DNA from: Camellia lanceoleosa | Taxonomy: Eukaryota > Streptophyta > Magnoliopsida > Ericales > Theaceae | Length of the DNA stretch: 64,000 bases | Direction of reading: 5' to 3' | Assembly (NCBI GenBank): GCA_025200525.1 | Contig: CM045761.1 | Span: 136,960,223-137,024,222, forward strand | Shown here: positions 43,503-55,429 of the stretch, piece after piece | Layout of the letters: each line of letters opens with the position of its first letter | How positions within the stretch are numbered: the stretch's first letter is position 1 | Notes under the pieces: model-generated | Database searches by the model: none | Seen by the model: only the letters and a program-made list of their open reading frames with translations | Told to the model about the DNA's origin: nothing | Made by a program: the position numbers and the translations under genes

Positions 43503-46500
43503 AAGAAGTTTGGTCCCAAACTTAAGGTACCTTGTTCCAAGAATAATTCTGGATGTCGGATTCTCATTTCCTCTTCCATTTCCCATGTGGCATCCTTGCC
43601 GTAATGCTCTTTCCATTCCACCTTTACCATTGGTATCGACTTGTTTCTCAATTGCCTAACTTGTCTGTCAATAATAGACGTCGGCTTCTCTTCATAGCTC
43701 AAATTCTCATTAACTTCAATCCCAGAATAGTCAATCACATGCAATGGATCCCGAATATACTTCCTCAACATCGAAATATGAAACACATTGTGGACTTGGC
43801 TTAATTCTGGTGGCAAAGCAAGTCTGTAGGCAACGGAGTTAACTTTGTCAAGAATTTCAAATGGCCCAATATAACGAGGTGCTAACTTACCTTTCTTCCC
43901 AAATCTGGAAACTCCTCTCATTGGTGAAACCTTCAGGAATACATAATCCCCAACTTTGAATTCTAACTCATTCCTTCTCTGGTCGGCGTAACTCTTTTGT
44001 CGACTCTGGGCAGTTTTAATCCTCTGTTGAATAAGTTTAATCTTCTCTGTTGTTACTTGAATCAATTCGGGACCAAGCGAGCTCGCTTCCAACTTCGGTC
44101 CAACATATCGCGACCTACACTTTCTTCGTACAAAGCTTCATACGGCGCCATGCCAATGCTAGCTTGATAACCTGTTGTGTTTAATTCCACTAAGGGCAAA
44201 TGCACTCCCCAACTCCCTTGGAAGTCCAATACACAAAGTCTAAGCATATCTTCAAGTGTCTGAATTGTCCTCTCTATTTGCCCATCCGTCTGGGGATGAA
44301 AAGCTAAATCTCAGTTCGGCTCCGAAAGCCCTCTGTAGACGCTGCCAAAATCTAGAAACAAATTTAGGATCTCGGTCTGACACAATTGACATTGGCACTC
44401 CATGAATTCTAACAATCTCATTCACATATAGTAAGGCAAGTTGATCGGCGTTGAAGGTAGTCTTAACAGGCAAAAAGTGTGCTGACTTGGTTAGTCTATC
44501 CACGATGACCCAAATCGAATCCATACCTTTCTGTGTCCTTGGCAACCCAATCACAAAATCCATGGAGATGTGTTCCCATTTCCACTCAGGAATCGGCAAA
44601 GGTTGAAGAAGTCCTGCTGGTCTCTAATGTTCTGCTTTCACTTGTTGACAATGCAAACACTGGGACACGAACTCGGCTATCTCTCTTTTCATATTCGGCC
44701 ACCAGAAAGTCTGTTTCACATCTTGATACATTTTGGTATTTCCTGGATGAATAGCAAACTTGGAAGCATGAGCTTCCTGCAAAATTTTTCTTTTCAACTC
44801 TGGAATGTCGGCCACACACAATCTTCCTTCAAACTTGAGCACTTGATTTTCAATGGTGTACCCCGATCTCGGCTTTGTAGTAATCTCATCGGCTACCTTC
44901 CTGAAGAATTCATCCTCCATTTGTCTTGCCTTTACTTCTTCGACAATAGTTGGTTCCAGTGAGATCATGGTTAGACATGCCAAATTTCCAACTGACTTTC
45001 GCAGTATGCTTCCATTACTCTGTTAGCTTTACTCAGGTGATATTAAATCAGATATCGTAATCTTTCAAAGAACTCAAGCCATCTCCTCCGCCTCAAATTC
45101 AATTCTTCGAGTGAACAGTATTTTAAACTCTTATGATCCAGAAACGACAAGAAGCTCCATACAAGTAGTGACGCCAAATCTTTAAAGCAAATACAACTAC
45201 GCTAGTTCCAAATCATGGGTAGGATAGTTCCTTTCATGTGGCTTCAATCGACGAGATGCATATGCTATGACTTTACCCCTTGCATTAATACACAACCCAA
45301 ACCCTTATGCGATGCATCACTATAGATATGAAACTCTTCATTACCCGATGGAAGTACAAGCATCGGTCTTTGTGACTAACCTCGTCTTCGCCTCTGGAAG
45401 GTCGACTCCCAATCTTCAGTCCATTCATACGGTGCTCCCTTCTTAGTCAATTGCGTCAATGGAATTGCAATCCTGGAGAAATCCTTCACAAACTTCCTGT
45501 AATAACCTGCCAAACCCAGAAAACTACAAATCTCGGACACATTGGATGGCCTCGGCCAATTCACTACGGCTTGAATTTTACTAGGATCAACCGAGATACC
45601 CTCTTCATTAATTACATGACCCAAGAATGAGATAGTAGGAAGCCAAAAGTCACACTTGTTAAACTTAGCATACAATTTCCGGTCTCTCAAAACCTGTAAG
45701 GCAAGTCTCAAATGATTCTCATGTTCAACTTTACTCTTGGAGTAAATCAATATATCATCAATGAAGACAACTACAAACTCATCTAAATATGGCTTGAAGA
45801 CTCTATTCATTAAATCCATAAATGCAGCAGGGGCATTGGTCATCCCAAAAGGCATTACTAAAAATTCGTAGTGGCCATACCTTGTCCGGAAATCCGTCTT
45901 CTCAACATCCTCGGCTTTAACTTTAAGCTGGTGGTAACTCGACCTAAGGACAATCTTAGAAAAGACTCGCGCCCCTTGTAGTTGGTCAAGCAAATCGTCA
46001 ATCCTAGGTAATGGGTACTTGTTTTTAATAGTGACCTTATTAAGTTCTCTGTAATCAATGCAAAGGCGAAGTGTGCCATCCTTTTTCTTAACAAATAAAA
46101 AGGGTGCTCCCCATGGTGAAGTACTCAGCCTAATAAATCCCTTATCTAAAAATTCTTGTAATTGCAGTTTTAATTCCCTAAGTTCAGCTGGGGCCATTCT
46201 GTAGGGTGTTTTGGAGATCGGCTGTGTTCCTGACATGATATCAACAGTAAACTCTATCTCTCTATCGGCTACTTGGCCAGGCAATTCGTTTGGGAAGACG
46301 TCGGGGAATTCATTAACAACGGGGACGTCGGCTAAATTAACATTTCCATTCTGATCGTTCAGTATACTACACAAGTAGCCTCGACACCCTTTCTGAATTA
46401 ACTTATAGGCCTTAATGGACGAAATCAAATATGGTGGGGACACTACCCCTTTACCCTGGAAAATAACCTCGGCTAGGTTTGGGGGTTTCAGTGTGACTCT

Positions 46501-46944
46501 CTTCGAGGCACAATCAATAGATGCATGATTTGCGACTAACCAATCCATTCCCAGTATAGCATCAAAATGAGTTAAGTCCAAAGGCATTAAATCTACTAAC
46601 AATTTAACATTCTCAATCACAACAATACATGCTCTATAAATGGATGAAACAATCATAGATCTCCCAGATGGAGTAGACACAGATAATACATAATCAAGGG
46701 GTTCTAGTTTCCTATCGAGCTTCCCCGCAAACTTAGCAGACACAAACGAATGCGTAGAACCTGAATCAATCAATACATAAGCATCTTGAGAGCAAATTGG
46801 GAGTATACCTGACACTACTGTCTCAGCATTCTGAGTGTCTCCTGGCATCAGTGCAAACACTCTGCCCTGCCTCATTTGTCCTTTCCCAGCATTACTTTTC
46901 TGAACGGAACCCGAGGTATTCTTACCTTTCTTGCTGTCATCAGC
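43503..46944 (-). pseudogene. gypsy pol: protease, RT, RNase H, integrase, chromodomain; broken
   Basis: In order on the minus strand: aspartic protease motif [13 protein letters not shown] (about 46780); RT (about 46200-45600) with [33 protein letters not shown] and catalytic FIDD; RNase H remnant [13 protein letters not shown] near 45300, damaged; integrase with an HHCC finger (FAIHPGNTKM, CLHCQQVK), core MDFVIGLPR and SDRDPKF; and a C-terminal chromodomain-like segment (VKVEWKEH, ATWEMEEEMR, about 43660-43530). RT motif A reads [10 protein letters not shown] where KIDLR is expected, so a catalytic Asp is lost. A frameshift near 44250 breaks the integrase core before the last acidic residue, and further breaks lie at 45376 and about 44600. 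Confidence 0.9.
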
Positions 46945-47921
46945 CTATGTCTTAGGGCAGTCTCTCACATAATGACCCATTTCACCACATTCATAACAAG
47001 CTCCAGACGTCCGACGACAGACCCCGAAATGTTGTTTCCCACAATCCGAACACATCGGTTTAGTATTACCTTCCTGCCTTAGGTAACCAGTACTGCCCAT
47101 GTTCGTTTTCTTCTTGGTGCCCACCTGTGTTCGGCGATTGTCATAGTTCTGTCTCTTTCTCTGGTTCTCTTCCGAACTCTGGTATCTGTTCAAGTTAGCC
47201 TCGGCCTGAATGGCTTTGTCCAACACTTCGGCGTAAGTTGGCATATTGTGCAGGTTAACCCGGTCTCGTATCGGTCCGCGAAGCCCACTCTCAAACTTTC
47301 TAGCCTTCATATATTCATCGTCGACCATGTGTGGTGCAAACCTCGCCAATTCAGTAAAAGCGCGGTCGTACTCCACTACTGTTCGATTGCCCTGCGTCAA
47401 AGTCTGAAACTCGGTAGCCTTGTGGTTTCGAACACTTAGGGAAAAGTGTTTGTTGTAAAATAACTCCAAAAATCGGGTCTAGGTCAAGTCTGGATTGCTT
47501 CCTCGAACCATCACCCACCATCTGCGAGCGTCATCATCTAATGTGAAGGTTGCCAATGTCACCTTCTGAGTGTCAGTGCTAGGGAAGATCTCGAACAACT
47601 TTTCCATTTCCAAAACCCACGCCTCAGCCTTCATCGGCTCTATACCCCCAGAAAATCTCGGTGGTTTCATTTTCTTGAACTCCCTGATCAAAGCTATCGT
47701 GCCATCCCCATATAAAGTCGTCATGAGGAACTTATGATCGGCGGAGGTGGAGGCGGAACTACATTTCGGCCGTTGGTCTGCTCGGCCTGGGTCGAAGTAG
47801 CACTAGCGTATTGCTGTCTCGTTTGCCTCAACTCGCGAGCCAAACCTTCAACTAATCTTTCCAGTCTGCCCAATCTGTCTTCGGGCTGATCCCGGCCAAT
47901 TGGAGGTCTACCTCTCCTCAT
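46945..47921 (-). pseudogene. gypsy gag with CCHC zinc knuckle, broken
   Basis: It probably starts at the ATG at 47921 (MRRGRPPIGRDQPEDRLGRL). The retrotransposon gag domain is clear (ARRWWVMVRG; TLTQGNRTVVEYDRAFTELA) and ends in a CCHC knuckle, CYECGEMGHYVRDC. Three interruptions are visible: a stop/frame change near 47721, a TAG near 47478 (context DLT*TRFLELF) and a TAG at 46945-46947. The two TAGs sit where Trp and Gln codons would be expected, as with C-to-T decay on either strand. Confidence 0.85.
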
Positions 47922-48121
47922 GATGCTATGAGTATACAAAGTGTGACTTTTAAACAAAATAAGCAAAAAACCACGTAGGCAAGTAACACATAGGCATGTC
48001 AAGACAATGCACACCTTGTTCAAGTAGCAAGCACTATGATGCAGTCCTAACATCTTTCTAAGGGGAATCCTATGCTCTTTAGGACTCAAAGTATGTGAAT
48101 AACGTATACTAAGGAACTTGT

Positions 48122-48133
48122 GCTCTTATACCA
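48122..48133 (-). promoter_or_regulatory. primer-binding site
   Basis: In element sense TGGTATAAGAGC, three bases after the 5' LTR, matches the initiator-Met tRNA primer site TGGTATCAGAGC except for one base. Confidence 0.82.
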
Positions 48134-48136
48134 TTC

Positions 48137-50456
48137 TGTCACGACCCCAAACCGCCCCTAGTAGAATGGTGCCGTGATGGCCAGTAATCCGTGATTACCG
48201 AAGGCCAACTTACAAGATCAAATGCAATCAGAGTATAATATATGGGGCTCACAAATGCGGAAGCAATAAATCAAAATACAAGTGGTCCATAAGAGCCGTG
48301 CATAGATTAAATGTAATGACATACATAATACGATTTTTCATTCGGTTACAGATAACCAAAATACATGATACATCTTGATCAAAAGGCTTCTCAAGCGGAC
48401 ATACACAAAACAAAACGAGTGCAAGCCAAGAAGCATGATTTTCAAGATTTGCCGACGTAAATGTAACATTGCCGACATGAACACATAACAAGCCGACATA
48501 AAGGTGAGTCAAGCCGACGTGGCAAGAATCCCAAAACAAGCTTGCAAAACATATCTAGGCGTCGCCGCCGTCTTGCTCGTCACCTACATATATATATAGA
48601 GAGGGTGAGCTTGGATACTCAGTGAATGGTACAGATAATAAAGGTTTTGCATGAATATAGCCGAAGTCCTTTCAAAACAAAACAAGCCAAAACCATACAA
48701 ATATTAGCTGAGGTCCTTTCCGAACAAAACATATCAAAATTCTTATCGAATCAAGGGATGAACCGTATTCATCTATCCAGTCTTACAAGTCTCGAGGGAT
48801 GCTTACTGGCATCGGCAAAACACAAATCAAAGCTTCAACAACAAATCCACGCTGTAAAACCGCTGGCAAAACAAAGACTGTGCGATCCGTAATCGATTAG
48901 TCAAAGGTACTGCGAAAGTTTATAGTCCTCCAGTACAAGGGACTTGTGTTACTTAAGCCCGTAGCTCTTTTTAACACGATGGTCTTGTGTTACTTAGGCC
49001 CGTAGCCCGCTTTAACACGATAGTCTTTCCAAGAAATGACCGTATCCTTTTATACTTAGTGTTGCAAAAGTTTAGAGTCCTCTAGCACAAGGGACTTTTA
49101 TACTTGGTGCTGCGAAAGTTTAGAGTCCTCCAGCACAAGGGACTTCTCAAAGATGACATCAAAACAAAGCTTATACTTGATACATCAAAATAGAGCTAAT
49201 CATTCATGCTTAACAAATACTTTTCAAAACAAAGCAAAACAAGGCTCATCAAAACTTGATAACATAGCTTTATTAAAAATACCACTCACCTAGATCTTCT
49301 CGGGTGTAGGCTCAAAGCAAAGGTCAAAGTCCTACAATCACATGGCAATTACATTCTCAAAACAAGCTTTACATGCACGCAATGATCTCGGCATTCCCAC
49401 CAGATCCAAATCAATAACAAAACAAAACATGCTGGGAGTTCAAAAACATTGACCTGGGTACCCATGCAAAAGATCATGCAAGAACAGACACAAAACATGA
49501 TTCTTGTTCCAAACTTTCGGATCAAAACGAGACTTTTCTTCAAAACTCATGAACATTATTTTCTCTTCAAAACCAACTTCAAATCAATGCATGGCGTGCA
49601 AAACGAATTCAATCATGCAATGCAGCTTGATAAGCAATAAGAACAACCAGAGTAGAGCGAGAATCTAACCTCAAAACTCAAATCTAACGGTTCGATCCTC
49701 AAAGATCAAGCTCGGAACTCTACTTCTCTCTCTAAAACTCTTCCTGCTTCCTCTAGAGCTTCTCTCTCTAAAACAAAGATTTGAGACAAAATGATTTGTT
49801 TCTAAGTCTGCCGGCTGTCCTAACACTCAGCTCGGACACGTGGCACTACCGGGTTGGTTCAACTCAAAAGGGTGACTAATTGATAAGACAAGTCTCTGAC
49901 AAAGCGTATCCAACAAGCTAGATGACAAGACACCTCGGCAAGCAAAGACATCGGCTAACAGACAAAGCTTCGACAACAGGGTAACAAAGACATCGGCTAG
50001 GGAGGACGACACTTGACTAAGCTGTGCCACACCTTGGCCTGGATGTGCCACACCTCGGTCTGGATGTGCCACACCTCGGTCTAGGCCATACCTGCCCAAG
50101 GACGAAGACCACTAAGTGCAAAACATCTCGGCCTAGATGATACACTCCTCGGCCTTGGTTCCGAAACCTCGGCCCAGATAGTGACATCTCGGCAAACATG
50201 CCCGGGGTGAAGATGGAGGTCAACCAAGTTGTTCCAAATGGTTCTAAGTACAAAGGTTCAAAGGTGAACTAAGCTCAAGATGACGTCAGATACACACCAA
50301 GCAAGGAACAAAAAAAATCATGCAGCAACGCTTAAGCAAAACAAGGCAAGTTTCAAACAAAACAAGACAAGGCAAAACTTTGCAAAATAGCATAACAAGA
50401 CAAGATCATTCATGAATGTATGTAAATATGACTAAATCAAAGTGAGGGTTGTTACA
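48137..50456 (-). repeat. 5' LTR of the gypsy element
   Basis: 2,320 bases, 12 longer than its partner. One visible cause is an extra copy of a 21-base word, GGATGTGCCACACCTCGGTC plus T (about 50040-50081), present once in the other LTR; a shorter (TA)n run and small deletions act the other way. Confidence 0.92.
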
Positions 50457-51382
50457 CCAACATTTCTCAAGCTTTAAATGATGAAACTACAAATAGAAAA
50501 ATTATGCAAAAGAAAGCATATCATTATAATGATTTTTCTACGACAGGGGAAATTTTTAGGATTATCTTCCAAAAGTTCTTATATGTTCCACATTAGAAAA
50601 CTTCCAAATTATGTTTAAATCTTAACAAATCAAGAGTTACACACTTACACTATAATAATTTGATGAGACTAAGTTGAAATCTGGTTAAAAATTATGGCAA
50701 TACATAGAGCTAGGTGGAGAAAATGATCCATGTATAACAGACCACATTCACAGTAACTATCAAAGTTTTGCCCTAAAAAAATGCTAACCAAAAACAAAAA
50801 ATCTTACAAATTGAGTTGGTATGTAATAATAAAACATTTGAAAAGATAAGATGAGAAGTGATGGTGTTTCCTGTATTATTATCAAACCAATTGAAATCCA
50901 AACTCTCCCTGAAGAACTTTTAATCCACCAATAAGCCTTGTAAAAATTAAAAGATAGGGTCAATTACAAAAGACAAAAGAAAAGTTCTATTAATGATAAA
51001 AAGATAATACAAGAAACCTATATGATCATGACACATATACCTAAGAAACAAAATACATATGCATTCAAAACTATAATTGAATTAAACAATGAGAAATGTT
51101 AGGGATCATGAAAATTTTTTCATGAAAATGATCATGAAAGATTTGTGACTCTTAAATTATCTTGATTAGTGTGTGGCACTAAAACATAAAAATATAAACT
51201 AACATCAAACACAAAACGGACTTTCTTTATTAACCAATGGAAACATAAGATATCCTATAAAAAGTATAACCCTCACTGACTCTTCACTGATCCACAAATC
51301 ATTACACATAGCACTATCGATAAATCTAAGAATAAAGACACAGAACATGGAAATAGTATAAGGAAGTGAATATCATGATCAA

Positions 51383-51568
51383 TCATTCTTGAGGGTAGGT
51401 CTTCTTCTTGTTTTTGTTAAGAACAACATCAAGCATCATCCCCTTCACTGACTTGTCCATTTTGGGAAACACACTACCCTCCTTGGTTTGGAAGCTTGGC
51501 TTGCTCATTTCTCCACTCTCTCCTCCATTGCCCTTACCTTTGCCTTTGTTGGCTCCGTTATTTTCCAT
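51383..51568 (-). CDS. short basic Gly/Lys-rich protein of unknown function, copy B (61 aa)
   Basis: Duplicate of the gene at 16776-16958. I chose the ATG at 51566-51568 (MENNGANKGKGKGN) because it matches copy A; the frame stays open upstream to 51739 only because the leader happens to lack a stop. Differences from A: Arg to Ser before FQTKEG, Asn to Asp and Ile to Leu in the conserved centre, and one extra Lys near the C-terminus. Frame, TATA box and leader are kept. Function unknown. Confidence 0.55.
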   Translation of the reverse strand: MENNGANKGKGKGNGGESGEMSKPSFQTKEGSVFPKMDKSVKGMMLDVVLNKNKKKTYPQE

Positions 51569-51635
51569 CTCTCTGTCTCTCAAATGAGTCTTTGTGTTGC
51601 TCACTTGCTTGCTTGAGAAGATCAAACGTGGCTGA

Positions 51636-51643
51636 TATTTATA
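51636..51643 (-). promoter_or_regulatory. TATA box for the 61-aa minus-strand gene
   Basis: TATAAATA on the minus strand, 68 bases upstream of the ATG, in the same context as in copy A. The leader is shorter because a CTCTGTGTCTCTCTCTCT-type stretch is missing. Confidence 0.5.
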
Positions 51644-53277
51644 GAGGAGGATATCGTGTATTCTCATTTCTGCGCAAATGGATGTGTATTTCAATGTTGT
51701 TTCTTTGTTTGTGGGGTGTGAATTCACTAAGCAATGCAATGAAAATCAACCATCTTTACTTGGGTTTTTACACATTGTAGTGTCCATCCACGGAATTGCT
51801 TCAGTTTTTCTCCTCATTTGCCTATCACCGTATGATGGAAATTAAATTTACCAAATATGATGTTTAAACCATATTTTTAATCAATTTTTGGGACCTAGAA
51901 ATTGAAAATGGGCAAGAAAAACCATATTTTAATCAATTTTTAAGATCTAGAAAATTGAAAATTAACTGCACAAATGAGGTGGTGGTGGGACTCATTTGGT
52001 TCATTGAGGAAGGTGAAACTGAAAAATGTGGCTGGCAACCTCAACACCAACTTTATTAGAAGAATACAAATTTTAGTTAAATGTCTGGAAAATTGCAAGT
52101 ACTTCACCGGAAAACAACTTACATAATCACAAGAAGTTTCCTCAAATAAAATAAAAATGATTTTAAAAAAATCTGAAAAATATATAAAATGGAAATTACT
52201 AATAATGAAAGCATCCGGAAGAACCATCAACTTGGAGGAGTCGAGGTTGCCTTGAAATTTGTTTCAAACGGAAAACACGTTCCGGTGGGATGGGAAATTC
52301 CAATGGAACTTTAAATGATTGTATTTGGAAATGTTTTTGAATCTTTCTGTAAGCTCTCATGGAAACCTTCAGGGTTAATTACACTTTTCACTCTTGTAAT
52401 TTGATCTAAATTTCATTGTAGTTCATTGAGTTTCAATTTGAACAATTTAAGGCTAGATTCAATTTAGTCATTTTGTCTAAATTTTTTGTATACGTGTACA
52501 TCTTAAAAAATTGACAACCATTCCAAAATTGTTAATTTTAACCTCCAATTTAGACGGAAGAACTAAATTGAAACTTTAAAAAATTGACAAGTGTCCCTAA
52601 ATTATTAATTTTATGAAAAATTATGCAGATAGTCCTTATATTTTGCTCTTTGTATCATTTCAGTCCCTATAATTTCAATTGGTTCGATTTTGACCGTAAA
52701 TTTATGATTTTGTCTCAATTTAATTCAATTGCTAGCTTTTTTCAATGAAAAATATGTAGATAAGTGACATATGTCATGCTTTTTAAGACAAAATTATAAG
52801 CTTATTTAACTCAGTGAATTAATTTCAATCAATTTAGTAATAATTTTTTATCAAAAACACTGATAAGGTTTAAACCAGATTGACACAAAATCTAAAATTA
52901 AGGTTTAAAATTGAGGTAAATGAAAATGTAGAGATCAAAGTGACACAAGCGGAAAAATGTAAAGACTGTCAGTGTAGTTTGTCCCAATTTTAGCCTCCAA
53001 TTTAGACGAAATGATCAAATTGAAACTATATTTAAAATATAATAATCAAATTGTTCAAATTAAAATTAAAAGGATTAAAATAAAATTTAAGTCAAATTAC
53101 ACGATGTAAAGTGTAATTAATCCAACACTTTATAAAGATTCTTCAGAAACATTCTGGAAATTGATTAAAAAAGAAACTGTATATTAGATTTTTTTCCTTT
53201 TTTTTTTTTTTTCCATACCTTTCAAGCTTTATTTATTTTTCTTAAATATTTGTTACCTAATCTTAGTAGTTTTATGG

Positions 53278-53352
53278 GTAAATTACACTTGTCACACTCA
53301 TGTACCATTAAATTTTCACATAATGTCAATTAAATTTTAATAAATATTATCC
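53278..53352. repeat. small insert private to copy B at the site of copy A's TIR element
   Basis: Where copy A has the 253-bp element, copy B has GGGTAAATTACACTTGTCAC followed by about 55 bases of AT-rich sequence. It shares the GGGYAAATTACA start but no other similarity is seen; it may be a remnant of a different element. Confidence 0.4.
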
Positions 53353-55429
53353 CTTAGAAATTAGAAAAATGGTTAGTGGCCCGAATTTGTCTTGCTCAAA
53401 TGGCTCGAATGTGTCAAAACGACGCCATTTTATACCCAAAACGATATCGTTTTGAGGTATTCGAGCCATTCAAACCATGAAAATTCGGGTCACTTGGTAT
53501 TATTGATTACCAAAACCAATGAATAAGGTAGTTTATTCACTATCCTCAAAAAGCGATTGAAAGTTTAAAATCCAATTTAAACTAATTCATTTTCTTTTCA
53601 TTCCAGTCATTTTACCTTAAAATTTTAAGTTGTGTTGGAATTTATAAAAATTTCAAAATTGTCTCAAAATTTTATTAGACAACAATCACATTAGTGTTGG
53701 ACACTTTCATTTATTAATAATGAGTAAGGTCCACACATTGATGTATCTGTTTCTAATAAAATTTCAAGAAAACTTTTCAAGCATAGTAAAATTACTCTAT
53801 AAATAAACAGAAAATCTACAAATGATCTAAAATTTCAAATTTATGGTATATATTTAAAGGAGAATATTTATGACCCACAAAAAAAAATTACAATTTAATC
53901 CATGATATTGTGACTTAATACATGTCAACTTTTAATTTGTCGTATACTCAATTTTATAAGGCTTACTTCTCTTGCTACATTATTGTTGATAATTTTAGAT
54001 ATGTAAATTGTGGATCTTTAACATTACTTATATTTAAAATTATTATTCTGACTCACATCACGAATGAATTTTGATTTTGATGGCAAATTTTGGATAGTTT
54101 ATTTATAGACAAATTATATTGGTAGTTTTTACATTTTGTTGTTTGTGTCATTTTAGTTCTTACAGTTTTGATCGATTCAATTTTCACTTTTAATTTAAAT
54201 TTTATCTTAATTTAGTCTAATTAATAACTTTGGTAGAGTTTTTGACAAAAAAAAATTCTTTAAATTGGTTGAGGCTAAGTCATTAAATTGATCAAGTTAA
54301 TAATTTTATTTTTAAAAATATGATACATGCCGCTCATGTACACATTTATCATTAAAAATATTAACTGGATCAATTTCAAACAAAATAAAAAATTCTGAGT
54401 TAAAATTAATCCAACTGAAATTATAATGACTCAAATGACCCAAAAATCAAAGTATAGTGACTAGCAAATAATTTTTTTGAGTTCCGAAAACTGCTCATAA
54501 AGAAGTTGTTATAAATGAATTTCCAGAATGTTTCTCAAGAATTCTCAGAAAGTTTTTGTAGGAGTTTCCATAAGGTTATAGAACATCTCCAAATACTATC
54601 TTGTGTAGAAAGAAAAAAAAAAAAAAATAGCAACGTGATACAAGTCACTTCCATAAGGTTATAGAACATCTCCAAATACTATATTGTGCAGAAAGAAAAA
54701 AAAAAAAACAAAGTAATACAAGTCACTTGCATTAAAATACTAGGGACTAAATTAGCATATTGTGTAAATTAAAGGATCAAATTGACACATTGCTTGAGCA
54801 CGTGACGACTTTCTGTCCATCAAACTTAACGGTTATTAGTTATTGAACCAATATGATACAATCCGTTAAATTAAGGGACAAAATCAAATAAATTAAAATA
54901 ATAAAGATTAAATTGACATATCGTATAAATTACATGAAATATTTGTATAATTTTCAACAAAAAGAAGAAGTGAAATGAGGAGAGAGAAAAAGCAAAATAA
55001 GAGATGAGAGAAACAAATGGATACGACACCACTCCTCCGTTAATTGTTTAAGAAAAATATTTCAGAGCTTGCTCTAATGATGTGCAGCTGCGTGGGTCTC
55101 ATTTTGATAGGATGTTTTAACTTTTTTTTATTTTTTATTTTTTTTTACAAGCTATCAATTTAGTAGAGTTCTGTTTAGAATTTTACTTTTAGAGCTCTAG
55201 ATCATCACTGATTATTTAATTGGCTTTCAAAACACGGGACACTCTTCCATTGGTCCATTTCAGTGACCGGAAGCGACAATACTATTAACAACATCGTGCC
55301 CTGAAAAATGACATTTGATTTAGTTCCTATTAGTATATTACTTGTGTTATGCACGGGATAAAATAATATATTATTTAATAAAAATATAATAATTATATTC
55401 AATTTTTTTATATTATGTAAAATAAAAAT

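Larger units (their letters stand above)
41181..50456 (-). mobile_element. Ty3/gypsy chromovirus (Tekay/Del-like), complete with two LTRs but defective
   Basis: A 9,276-bp element flanked by CCAAC at 41176-41180 and 50457-50461 (5-bp target duplication); copy A has the empty site at about 15736-15742. LTRs are 41181-43488 and 48137-50456, both running TGTCA...TTGTTACA on + (TGTAACAACCC...TGACA in element sense). The minus-strand interior carries gag, aspartic protease, RT, RNase H, integrase and a chromodomain-like tail. Domain order and sequence style point to the plant Tekay clade. LTRs differ at scattered bases and a few repeat-length changes, so insertion is recent relative to its neighbours. 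Stops and frameshifts in gag and pol disable it. Confidence 0.93.

Noticed and set aside
41181..50456. Endogenous pararetrovirus
   Set aside because: Two LTRs, PBS, PPT, integrase and a 5-bp target duplication show an LTR retrotransposon; no movement protein or virus-specific domain is seen.
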